Below are positions 46,325-54,763 of a DNA stretch of 64,000 nucleotides, one piece after another. Source of the DNA: Geomonas silvestris (GTDB lineage Bacteria; Desulfobacterota; Desulfuromonadia; Geobacterales; Geobacteraceae); the NCBI RefSeq assembly GCF_014193515.1, contig NZ_BLXX01000002.1:248001-312000 (forward strand), written 5' to 3'. The position numbers and the translations under genes were made by a program. The notes below the pieces were generated by a model. That model had not been told where the DNA came from. It searched no databases and was given only the letters and a program-made list of their open reading frames with translations. Every line of letters starts with the position of its first letter. Position 1 is the stretch's first letter.

Positions 46325-48052
46325 GTGAGCCAGGACCCGTACCGTGACAGCGTTAGCAGGTTTGTTAACTGGCCCCTCCTGGTGCTCATCGTGGTGGGGC
46401 TCTATGCCACCTCGCAGGTTAACTACCTCCTTTTCCACACCCTCATCGAACTTTTCAGCGTGGTGATCGCCGCCTGCGTGTTCACCCTCACCTGGAATTC
46501 GGCGCGCTACATCAGCAACCCCTACCTCCTGGTGGTCGGCATCTCCTATCTCTTCATCGGGATCCTGGACCTCCTGCACACCATAAGTTACCAGGGGATG
46601 CCGATCTTCACCGATTACGACTACTACGCGAACCAGCTCTGGATAGCCGCCCGCTCGCTTGAGAGCGTCACCCTTCTGGCCGGTTTCACCCTGCTCCTCA
46701 AGGGGCGCCGGGTCGCCACCACGACCCTCTTCCTGGTCAATACCGCAATCACCTCGCTGTTGGTGGCCAGCATCTTCTACTGGAAGGTGTTCCCGGTCTG
46801 CTTCATCGAGGGAACGGGGCTCACCCCCTTCAAGGTCTACAGCGAGTACGCCATCTGTCTGGTGCTCGCGGCGAGCCTCGCCCTGTTGATCAGGAACCGG
46901 CTGCGCTTCACCGCTTCGGTGTACCGGCTCTTGCTCTGGTCCATCGTCTGCACCATCGTCTCCGAACTCGCCTTCACCTTCTACATCGACAACTACGGCA
47001 TCTCGAACCTGGTGGGGCACTTCTTCAAGCTGTTCGCCTTCCTCATGATCTACCGCGCCATCATCTCGGACGGGATCGAGGACCCCTACCTGCTCATCTT
47101 CAAGGAACTGCACCAGGCGAACCGGCAGCTCGAGGAGGAGGTCGAACTCCGCAAGCAGACCGAACTCGCGCTCAAAAAAAACGAGGAGAAGCTGCAGGCC
47201 TCCTACCTGGAACTAAGCGACCAGAGCGAGGAATTGGCGGCGCAAAACGAGGAGCTGGCACGCGCCTGGGAGGCGTCGCGGCGCTCGCAGGAGGCGCTGC
47301 AGAAGCTCAACGCGGAACTGGACCGGAGGGTAACCGAGAGGACCCGGGAACTCAGGGACAAGGACCACCTCCTCATCCAGCAGAACCGGCTCGCCGCGAT
47401 GGGTGAGATGATCAACAACATCGCGCACCAGTGGCGCCAGCCCCTCAACGCCCTGGGGCTCTTGGTCCAGGCGGTCCCGTTCTTCGCCGGAGCCGAGGGG
47501 GAAGCGCCCGCCGAGCTGCAGCACAACAGCGAGAAGTCGATGGCACTCATCCGCCACATGTCGCAGACCATAGAGGACTTCCGCAACTTTTTCAGGCCCA
47601 ACAAGGAGAAGGTCAGCTTCGACCTGCACCGGGAGATCGGCAAGACGCTCGCGCTCATGGAGGGGAGCCTGCAGGGTAAGGCGGTGGCGATCGAGGTGCT
47701 CGACGAAGGTGCCCCGGAGGTGCTCGGCTACCCCAACGAGTTCTGCCAGGCCATGCTCAACATCCTGATGAACGCCCGGGACGCCCTGGCCGAGCGCCAG
47801 GTGGCCGAGCCGCGCATCGTGATTCGCCTCGCCGGGGAGGCGGGGCGGGCGCTGGTCACGGTGACCGACAACGCGGGGGGGATCCCCGAGGCGGTGCTGG
47901 ACAAGGTCTTCACCCCGTACTTCACGACCAAGGGGGAAAGCGGCACCGGGGTCGGTCTCTTCATGTCCAAGACCATCATCGAAAAGAACATGGGGGGGAG
48001 CCTCAGCGTGGCCAACACGGCCGACGGCGCGCAGTTCCGCATCGTTCTGTAA
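46325..48052 (+). CDS. MASE3 membrane sensor histidine kinase
   Basis: The GTG-started 575-residue kinase has a seven-helix MASE3-type membrane sensor (~15-250), a long coiled coil (~262-350), and a kinase core with His368 in NNIAHQWRQPLNALG, N box (LNILMNARDAL), and G boxes (DNAGGIPE, GTGVGLFMSK). The HQWRQPLN H box is shared with the second kinase core of the protein at 54764. A GGAGA site lies ~12 bases upstream. The convergent single-domain response regulator at 48099 is a likely partner. The signal for MASE3 domains is not known. Confidence 0.88.
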   Translation: MSQDPYRDSVSRFVNWPLLVLIVVGLYATSQVNYLLFHTLIELFSVVIAACVFTLTWNSARYISNPYLLVVGISYLFIGILDLLHTISYQGMPIFTDYDYYANQLWIAARSLESVTLLAGFTLLLKGRRVATTTLFLVNTAITSLLVASIFYWKVFPVCFIEGTGLTPFKVYSEYAICLVLAASLALLIRNRLRFTASVYRLLLWSIVCTIVSELAFTFYIDNYGISNLVGHFFKLFAFLMIYRAIISDGIEDPYLLIFKELHQANRQLEEEVELRKQTELALKKNEEKLQASYLELSDQSEELAAQNEELARAWEASRRSQEALQKLNAELDRRVTERTRELRDKDHLLIQQNRLAAMGEMINNIAHQWRQPLNALGLLVQAVPFFAGAEGEAPAELQHNSEKSMALIRHMSQTIEDFRNFFRPNKEKVSFDLHREIGKTLALMEGSLQGKAVAIEVLDEGAPEVLGYPNEFCQAMLNILMNARDALAERQVAEPRIVIRLAGEAGRALVTVTDNAGGIPEAVLDKVFTPYFTTKGESGTGVGLFMSKTIIEKNMGGSLSVANTADGAQFRIVL

Positions 48053-48098
48053 GCGCAGCTCCACGCGTGCCTCGAGCCGCGCGCCGGTGCTAAGCTCA

Positions 48099-48461
48099 TC
48101 AGGAGTCGATCAGGCGCCGAATCTGCGCGGTCAGCTCCTCGGCCTGAAACGGCTTCAGGATCCACCCCGAAACACCCGCCTCGAGCCCCTCCCGTTTCAC
48201 CCTGTCATCGGAGATCGTCGTCTGCACCAGCACCGGGATCATCTGCGAGGTGCGCCTCCTGATTTCCCTGGCCAGTTCCACCCCATTCATCCCCGGCATG
48301 ATCAGGTCGGTCAGCACAAGGTCGACCGGCCAGCTCTCCAGGGAGGTTAAGGCCTCGACGGCGTTGTGCGCCTCGATCACCTGGAACCCCTTGGCCTTGA
48401 GCAGTGAGGAAAGCATCTTGAGGACCAGGTCGGAATCTTCTACAGCGAGGATCGTTTTCAT
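48099..48461 (-). CDS. Single-domain response regulator (CheY-like)
   Basis: The 120-residue receiver has the acidic pair (VEDSD), phospho-acceptor Asp52 (LVLTDLIMPG), a Thr in VQTTI and Lys in LKPF. There is no output domain. AGGAG lies 8 bases before the ATG at 48461; the frame is open upstream without another site. It is convergent with the MASE3 kinase (46 bases apart). It could act by binding a partner such as a kinase or motor component. Confidence 0.88.
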   Translation of the reverse strand: MKTILAVEDSDLVLKMLSSLLKAKGFQVIEAHNAVEALTSLESWPVDLVLTDLIMPGMNGVELAREIRRRTSQMIPVLVQTTISDDRVKREGLEAGVSGWILKPFQAEELTAQIRRLIDS

Positions 48462-48785
48462 CGCTTCACTCCTGCCGCAGCGCCCCTGCCTCTGCAGGTA
48501 CCTGGGCTCCTGGGATGGGCTGCGGTTTTCCGGCTCCACAGCCCAAGCTCCCAGTATCCACTGATTCTATGCCTTGCTCTTTTAATTAACAATCAGCACC
48601 TTGGAGGGGCCGGGCAACCGTCGCAAGGCGTGCGGCAAGAGCCGGTCGCGCGGCGCCGCGGCACGGGAGCCATGCGCAGTGCGGCTGTTTCTGAACCTGA
48701 AGTGGGGCGCATCTTTCATATTTCATTATGTAAACACAATCTATCTTTCTCTTGTTCTTTCAGGAACATTATGGTAATAACCGCT

Positions 48786-48794
48786 TGATATACT
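48786..48794 (+). promoter_or_regulatory. Extended -10 promoter for the downstream MCP
   Basis: TGATATACT: TG at 48786-48787 and TATACT at 48789-48794, in an AT-rich stretch (48710-48800) within the gene-free gap 48462-48914. The start codon is 121 bases downstream. Confidence 0.4.
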
Positions 48795-48914
48795 GTATCT
48801 TTGCGCCATTTTCCGGGACGCATCGCAACGAAGTTTAATGTAGTTCAGAAAAGTGCCGCAACTTCTTGGTAGGATCATCTGCTGTAGTGAATGCAGTCAA
48901 GATAAGGATCAACT

Positions 48915-51032
48915 GTGGGAACGAGCATCGTTAAGAAAATAGCAATCCTCACCGTGAGCGTGGTCGTTGCGGCGGTTTCGGTCACTACCTACATCTGCAT
49001 GGCGAAGATGCGCCAGGAAATGGTCCGGGTGGCGACCCTCTCCCAGGAGAGCCGGATCAACATGTTCCACGAACTGCTGCGCCAGAAAGGGGAGCTGAGG
49101 ATCGTGGACAACCGGCTTTTCGCCGGCGACTACCAGATCAACGGCAACAACGAGCTGCCGGACAAGGTCGCCGAGATCTGCGGCGGCACCGCCACCATCT
49201 TCATGCACGAGGTGCGCGTCGCCACCAACGTCGTCAAGGCCGACGGCAACAGGGCGCTGGGGACCAAGCTGCAGGGCCCCGCCTACGACGCCGTGTTCGG
49301 CAAGGGGACCTCGTACCGCGGTGTCGCACCGATTCTCGACGTTCCCTACTTCACCGCCTACGACCCGATCCGCGACGCCAGCGGCAAGGTGATCGGCGCG
49401 CTCTACGTCGGGGTGAAAACCGAGGAGTTCCTCCGTTCCTTCGAGCGGACCCGCCTGGTGGCGATCGGGCTGGCCATCGCCCTCACCGTTTTTGCCTGTG
49501 CCATCGCCGCCTGGGTGACCCGGCGCCTTTTGGCCCCGATCGGCACCGCGGTCTCGGTGACCGAAGCGGTGGCGCGGGGCGATCTCACGGTGGCGATCCC
49601 CACGGGCGCGGAGAACGAGGCGGGGAAACTGCTCGACTCCCTCCAGGTCATGGTGGACGGCCTGTGCGGCATGGTGAGCCGGGTCACCCGGACCGCCGGC
49701 GAATTGCAGCGGATGTCGCTGCGCCTCTCCGAGGAGGCGGTGCACGTGGTGGGGGCAGCCAAGCACCAGCAGGGGAAGGTGGAGGAAACCTCGGCCTACG
49801 TGGAGCAGATCGCCGCCAAGGCGAAGGAGGTCGGCCTGGAAACGGAGAACCTGGCCCGCTCTGCCTCGGAGTCCTCTTCCGCGCTCCTCGAGATGACCGC
49901 GAGCAGCGAGGAGATCGCCGCCAACGCCGAGAGGCTCACCGCGCTGATCGGCGAGGTGACCGCGTCCATCATGCAGACCGCGGCCGCCGCGCGGGAGATC
50001 GGCGGTCACACCCGGGCCCTGGTGACCACCTCGCTGTCGACCGCCTCGTCGGTCATGGAGATGGAGGCGAGCATCCGCAACGTGAAGGAGAACGCCCTGC
50101 AGACCGCCGAGATCTCCGGCCGGGTCGAGGAGGACGCCCAGAAGGGGGTCGACGCCATGTCCGCCATGCGCCAGGGGATGCACGAGATCAGGGAGTCGTC
50201 CCAGGTAACCAACGAGGTGGTCGGGACCCTGACCGCCCGGACCCGGGAGATCGGTGCGATCTCCTCGGTGATCGACGACATCGCCTCGCGTACCGCGCTC
50301 CTGGCCCTGAACGCGGCCATCATCGCCTCGCAGGCCGGCGTGCACGGCCGCGGCTTCGCGGTGGTCGCCGGAGAGATCAAGACCCTGGCCGCCAAGACGG
50401 CAAGCTCCACCAACGAGATCGCCGAATTGATCAAGAACGTGCAGAAGGAGACCGAGCGGGCGGTGCAGGCGATCCGGGAGGCCGACGGCAAGATCGCGGC
50501 GGGAGAGGAACTGGCCCAGCGCTCCAGCGCCGCACTGGAGAAGATCGTCGCGGGGGTGGTCACGGCGCGCAGTCACGTGCGGGGGATCGCCAGCGCGACC
50601 GAGGAGCAGGCCAAGGGGACCGGACAGATCAGGGTGGCCATGGAGCAGGTCACCGAAATGACCGAGAGGATCGAGGTATCGATCCGCGAGCAGGCCCAAG
50701 CCGAGGAGTCGATCATGGCGGCGGCCCAGCACATGAAGGACCTCGCCTCGCAGTTCCAGTCGGCGACCAGCGAGCAGAGCAAGGTGGGGAACTGTATCTC
50801 CCAGGCGATGACCGACGTGACCGCCATGTCCCAGCGCATCGAGCTGGCCTGCGCGGAGCAGGCGCTGGGGAGCCGCTACATCGCCGCCGCGGTCGTGGAG
50901 ATCAGCAGCGACGCCGAGCGCAGCCTCAAGGCCGCCACCCTCCTGGAGAGCGGCGCCAACGAACTGAGCGGGCAGGTGGACCTCCTGCAGCAGGGGACCG
51001 GCGCCTTCCGCCTGCAGGAGGACCCCGCCTGA
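48915..51032 (+). CDS. MCP-like receptor with single Cache sensor and a divergent signalling tip
   Basis: The GTG-started 705-residue protein has TM1 (~8-28), a single Cache-type sensor (~35-178, with DNRLFAGDYQING and YFTAYDPIRDASGKVIGALYVG), TM2 (~185-205), HAMP, and a long coiled-coil signalling part. The tip reads [18 protein letters not shown] then [14 protein letters not shown]: relative to standard MCPs the conserved Asn, Glu and Arg (Tsr N376, E385, R388) are Ala, Ile and Gln. Such receptors often do not serve the flagellar array and may couple to another output. There is no CheR tether. The next gene, convergent, is a histidine kinase. Confidence 0.85.
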   Translation: MGTSIVKKIAILTVSVVVAAVSVTTYICMAKMRQEMVRVATLSQESRINMFHELLRQKGELRIVDNRLFAGDYQINGNNELPDKVAEICGGTATIFMHEVRVATNVVKADGNRALGTKLQGPAYDAVFGKGTSYRGVAPILDVPYFTAYDPIRDASGKVIGALYVGVKTEEFLRSFERTRLVAIGLAIALTVFACAIAAWVTRRLLAPIGTAVSVTEAVARGDLTVAIPTGAENEAGKLLDSLQVMVDGLCGMVSRVTRTAGELQRMSLRLSEEAVHVVGAAKHQQGKVEETSAYVEQIAAKAKEVGLETENLARSASESSSALLEMTASSEEIAANAERLTALIGEVTASIMQTAAAAREIGGHTRALVTTSLSTASSVMEMEASIRNVKENALQTAEISGRVEEDAQKGVDAMSAMRQGMHEIRESSQVTNEVVGTLTARTREIGAISSVIDDIASRTALLALNAAIIASQAGVHGRGFAVVAGEIKTLAAKTASSTNEIAELIKNVQKETERAVQAIREADGKIAAGEELAQRSSAALEKIVAGVVTARSHVRGIASATEEQAKGTGQIRVAMEQVTEMTERIEVSIREQAQAEESIMAAAQHMKDLASQFQSATSEQSKVGNCISQAMTDVTAMSQRIELACAEQALGSRYIAAAVVEISSDAERSLKAATLLESGANELSGQVDLLQQGTGAFRLQEDPA

Positions 51033-51047
51033 GCGAGTCCGCCCCGC

Positions 51048-52127
51048 TCAACCGGGGAGGGTGAACCAGAAGGTGGCGCCCTGGTCCGGCACCCCCTCCG
51101 CCCAGACCCGGCCGCCGTGGCGGGCCACGATGCGCTGCACGTTCGCGAGCCCCATGCCGGTCCCTTCGAACTCGCTGCCGGGGTGCAGGCGCTGGAACCT
51201 GCCGAACAGCTTGTTGAGGTACCTCATGTCGAACCCCACCCCGTTGTCCCGCACGAAAATCACCTTCTCGCCGGAAAGCTCCCGGTAACCGATCTCGATC
51301 CGCGCCGGCCTGCGCGGCCTGGTGAACTTGAGGGCGTTGTGGACCAGGTTGTACAGCACCTGGTGCAGCATCCGCGGGTCTCCCACCACCACCGGGAGGG
51401 GAGCGATCTGCCACTCGATCTCCCGCTCCCGCGTCGTCTCGGCCAGTTCGCGCAGTACCAGGCGGAGCACGGCGGCCAGGTCGACCTCCTTGCGCACCAG
51501 CTCGCTGCGCCCCAGCTGGGTGAAGGCCAGGAGGTCGTCGACCAGGTTCCCCATGGTCCGGGCCGCCTCGCCGATGACCGCGAGGTAGTGCCGCGACTGC
51601 TGGTCCAGGCATTCCGGAGTACGCGTCTTCAGGAGCTCGACGAAGCCGGCGATGTGGCGCAGCGGCGCCCGCAGGTCGTGGGATATGGTGTAGCTCACCT
51701 CGGAAAGCTCGCGGTTCGCGGCAGTCAGCTGCTCGACCTGTTTTTGGAGCGAACGGTTCAGCTCGTTCACCTGCCGGGCGTTTTGCTCGCGCTGCAGGAG
51801 TAAAAGCTGCCGCAGGCGCCACAACCCGTAGCTGAAGATGAACAGCAGGGAGAACTTGACCAGGGCGTCCCAGAACCAGAAGAGGCGGTGCGCGTAGAGC
51901 TCCTTGATGAAGAAGAATTTGAAGATGATCAGCGCTCCCGCCAGGGCGGCCACCAGGAGGGTCGCGGTCACCCCCCGGTACCAGGCGACGAGCGCCAGGG
52001 GAACCAGGTAGAGCGGGAACAGGTTGAACCCGAAGCCCAAGGTATAGTCGAGGTAGGCGATACCGCAGATCGAACCGGTAACGAAGAAGAGCAGCAGGGT
52101 CTTGAAAGTGCGGTGGTCGGTTGCCAT
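51048..52127 (-). CDS. Membrane histidine kinase
   Basis: The 359-residue kinase has about four membrane helices (~8-105), a short coiled coil (~110-140) and a HisKA/HATPase core: His in SYTISHDLRAPLRHIAGF, N box (YNLVHNALKF), G1 (DNGVGFD) and G2 (EGTGMGLANV). It lacks PAS or GAF domains, so the signal is presumably read by the membrane part. No response regulator adjoins it. It ends 15 bases from the convergent MCP with no terminator between, so antisense overlap of transcripts is likely. Confidence 0.88.
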   Translation of the reverse strand: MATDHRTFKTLLLFFVTGSICGIAYLDYTLGFGFNLFPLYLVPLALVAWYRGVTATLLVAALAGALIIFKFFFIKELYAHRLFWFWDALVKFSLLFIFSYGLWRLRQLLLLQREQNARQVNELNRSLQKQVEQLTAANRELSEVSYTISHDLRAPLRHIAGFVELLKTRTPECLDQQSRHYLAVIGEAARTMGNLVDDLLAFTQLGRSELVRKEVDLAAVLRLVLRELAETTREREIEWQIAPLPVVVGDPRMLHQVLYNLVHNALKFTRPRRPARIEIGYRELSGEKVIFVRDNGVGFDMRYLNKLFGRFQRLHPGSEFEGTGMGLANVQRIVARHGGRVWAEGVPDQGATFWFTLPG

Positions 52128-52285
52128 CGGTGTTGGGCGCCTCGCCCGGAGCTGCCGTGACGCAGGCAGGGGCTGCAGCTTAACCCGCTGCCAGCATTCA
52201 TTATAGCGCGGTAGCGCGGCCAGCCGACAGTAAGAAACGCGGCAGCCCGTTAGGTAAGGCGGCCGGATCTGATAAGGAGAGGAGA

Positions 52286-52888
52286 ATGACGGGATTTCTG
52301 GCGGGACTGCTCTTGGGTTTCAGCTTGATCGCGGCGATCGGGGCGCAGAACGCCTTCATCCTGAAGCAGGGGCTGCGGCGCGAGCACGTCTTCGTCCTCT
52401 GCCTCATCTGCTCGGTCTCCGATGCACTCCTGATCGGTTTCGGGGTGTTCGGCTTTTCACTGGTGGCCGCGGGGCTCCCGGCGCTCGTGCCGGTGGCGCG
52501 CTACGCGGGGGCCGCCTTCCTGTTCTGCTACGGCGCGAAGAGCTTCGCCACCGCTTTGGGGAAGGACGAGGTCCTGGTAGCCGACGCCTCGCAACGTACC
52601 GAACTGCGCAGCGCGCTGGCCAGCTGCCTTGCCTTTACCTGGCTCAACCCGCACGTCTACCTCGACACCCTGGTGCTGCTCGGCTCGGTCTCGACCCAGT
52701 ACCCGCAGCAGCAGGCCTTCTTTGCCCTGGGGGCGGCGTCGGCCTCCTTCTGCTTCTTCTTCGCGCTGGGGTACGGGGCCCGGCTCTTGGCGCCGCTTTT
52801 TAAAAGGCCCCTCTCCTGGAAAGTGCTGGAAGTCGTGATCGGCTGCGTGATGTGGAGCATCGCGGCCGGGCTGGTGTGGCGACGCTAG
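52286..52888 (+). CDS. LysE/ArgO-type amino-acid exporter
   Basis: The 200-residue membrane protein opens with LLGFSLIAAIGAQNAFILKQGL, the LysE/ArgO signature (GAQNAF), and later FTWLNPHVYLDT, matching exporters of basic amino acids. It should pump lysine or arginine out when intracellular levels are high. GAGAGGAG precedes the ATG. It lacks an adjacent LysG/ArgP regulator. It is closer to true LysE than the gene at 2591. Confidence 0.9.
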   Translation: MTGFLAGLLLGFSLIAAIGAQNAFILKQGLRREHVFVLCLICSVSDALLIGFGVFGFSLVAAGLPALVPVARYAGAAFLFCYGAKSFATALGKDEVLVADASQRTELRSALASCLAFTWLNPHVYLDTLVLLGSVSTQYPQQQAFFALGAASASFCFFFALGYGARLLAPLFKRPLSWKVLEVVIGCVMWSIAAGLVWRR

Positions 52889-52906
52889 CCTGGCATACGG
52901 TCCGGG

Positions 52907-53854
52907 TCAGCCGAGCTTAAGGCCGCCGATCATGGTCTCGGGATCGACCTTCTCGAGGGCCTGCTGGGCGAACTCGATGAGCCGGTCCACCGTGAGCTCT
53001 TTTTTGGCCTGGTCCCCGGTGAAGCCGACGATCCCGTAGAGCGCGGTCGTCTTGTAGCTCGCCCCGTTCACCTCCACGGTCAGCTGGTTCATCCGGATCT
53101 TGAGCCTCTTGGCGACGGTGGCGGCGCTGTTCACGTCGGTCTCCGGCAGGAGCACCAAAAACTGGTACTCGTTCCAGCGCGCCACCCAGTCCACCTCCTC
53201 GCGGATCGATTCCCTCAACAGCGCCGCCACCGCCTGCAGCATCTTCTCGGTGACGAAGATCCCGTTCTCCTTTCGGAAGGTCTCGATATCCCTGAAGGCG
53301 ATCAGCATGATGGACAGCGGGCGCTGGTAGCGGTTGGTCCGCTTGACCTCGAGGGGCAACCGCTCCTCCATGAACTTGCGGTTGTGCACGCCGGTCAGGA
53401 CATCGACCAGCGAGGCCTTCTGGACCTGCTCGAAGTGGGACTGGCGGATCGCCTCGAGCTGGATGATGCGCATGGCGGTCCTGATCCGGGCCTGCAGCTC
53501 GGGCTTGTGCACCGGCTTGATCAGGTACTCGTCGGCACCGGCATCGAGCGCGGCGATCGTGTCGTTCTTGCTGTCCTGCGAGGTGAGCATCAGGATATAG
53601 GTGTAGCCTGCGTGGGCGCGGTTGCTGCTGTCGCCGCGGATCGCCTTGCAGAGCTCCAGGCCGGTCATGTTGGGCATGACCCAGTCGGTCACCACGATGT
53701 GGAAGTTGTTGGAGCGGTACAGGTCGAAGGCCTGGCTGCCGTCTTCGGCCTCGTGCACCTCGAACCCCATGCCCCGCAGCATGTCGGTGACGATGTTGCG
53801 GATCAGGACGTTGTCGTCGGCGACCAGCACTGAGTATTTTTGCGTCGTTTCCAA
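52907..53854 (-). CDS. Receiver-GGDEF response regulator with degenerate GGDEF motif
   Basis: The 315-residue protein starts at TTG 53854, 5 bases after GGGAGAG; no better start exists. Receiver (~7-125): Asp pair in VADDN, phospho-acceptor Asp57 (VVTDWVMPN), Lys in IKPVH. GGDEF domain (~145-310): the fold motifs DVLTGVHNRKFMEE and VLLPETD are kept, but the active-site signature reads R-W-N-E-Y-Q-F (226-232) instead of R-Y-G-G-D/E-E-F. Cyclic-di-GMP synthesis is therefore unlikely; it may bind GTP or act as a protein-interaction output. It is convergent with lysE (18 bases). Confidence 0.85.
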   Translation of the reverse strand: METTQKYSVLVADDNVLIRNIVTDMLRGMGFEVHEAEDGSQAFDLYRSNNFHIVVTDWVMPNMTGLELCKAIRGDSSNRAHAGYTYILMLTSQDSKNDTIAALDAGADEYLIKPVHKPELQARIRTAMRIIQLEAIRQSHFEQVQKASLVDVLTGVHNRKFMEERLPLEVKRTNRYQRPLSIMLIAFRDIETFRKENGIFVTEKMLQAVAALLRESIREEVDWVARWNEYQFLVLLPETDVNSAATVAKRLKIRMNQLTVEVNGASYKTTALYGIVGFTGDQAKKELTVDRLIEFAQQALEKVDPETMIGGLKLG

Positions 53855-54040
53855 GAAGGCTCTCCCGGTTGAAGAAGTCGTGGCGGCGGGCCGGCAAGGG
53901 TGTGAGCCGCAGGGAACGGGTTCCCATTGTGCTCTTATCGGCAGATGAGCCGCGCCTTGATAGGAAAATCTCGACCTGACGCTATACGGCCTGGCTCGCA
54001 ACGATTGCCAGCTTGACAACTAGGGGATCTTGAGAACGAA

Positions 54041-54078
54041 AAAGGCCGGCACTGACGCGAAACGTCAGGCCGGCCTTT
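54041..54078. terminator. Rho-independent terminator
   Basis: A 16-17-bp stem (AAAGGCCGGC...GCCGGCCTTT with inner CTGACG/CGTCAG), followed on the minus strand by T5, downstream of the small minus-strand gene 54099-54278. Confidence 0.85.
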
Positions 54079-54098
54079 GAGCAGGGAGAGCCGGGTCT

Positions 54099-54278
54099 TT
54101 AGTTGAGCTTCGGGTCGGAGCCGCCCAGGTAGACCGCCTCGTCGTCCACCAGGTACACCACCGACACCACCGTTTCGGTAGTCAGAGGTGGAACAGCGGG
54201 CTTGTTGCCCCAGAAGTTGAGGGAAACCTGCTCCTCGCCACGTGCCGTTTCGGGATGAAACACCAGACAGTTGATCAT
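54099..54278 (-). CDS. Small hypothetical protein (59 residues)
   Basis: AGGAGG lies 9 bases before the ATG at 54278, and a terminator follows the stop. The product is soluble, begins MINCLVFHPETARGEE and has a beta-type centre (ETVVSVVYLVDDEAVYLGG). No family is recognised, but the complete gene signals make it convincing. Confidence 0.6.
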   Translation of the reverse strand: MINCLVFHPETARGEEQVSLNFWGNKPAVPPLTTETVVSVVYLVDDEAVYLGGSDPKLN

Positions 54279-54410
54279 CGCGGTCACCTCCTATGGTTGG
54301 TTGCCGGCACCTGCCGACGCTCCTGTGGCAGCATAATCGATGCCAATGACCGTGCACTCATTTTTCACCAATGTTTTCAAGGGGCGCGGGTAAATGACCC
54401 GCCACGTGAT

Positions 54411-54425
54411 GGGACATTTTGTCCC
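54411..54425. promoter_or_regulatory. Palindrome GGGACA-TTT-TGTCCC, possible operator
   Basis: A perfect 6-bp inverted repeat with 3-base centre in the 54279-54763 gap, ~340 bases before the hybrid kinase. The gap has no supported gene. A TTGACT box at 54595-54600 lacks a good -10. Confidence 0.4.
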
Positions 54426-54763
54426 GCTACGTTTCCTTATGAAACAGAGGAGCAGTCTCAAAGTGTCGCAATCTCGGGTACCTGCAGCAGCGAGGCCGGC
54501 GGCGCGGGAGAGTCCCGCGGCCTTTCCGGGCCCCCGGCCTCGTGGCCGGCGACCTCTGTCGAAAAATTCTTACAAACACTGCGACACCCAGTACTTGACT
54601 ATGATTCCCTACAGCGGTAACGTGCGTGGGGACCACACTGCGAGTGCAACGCTCGTTTTCGAGACAGCCGCGGCTCTCAGGGCCGAAACCTAGCTGACGA
54701 GTTGCTGGCCCGCCTCCTTTGCGCCGGATGTCGCCGCCCCAACCCGCCACCCCGAGGGAATGT

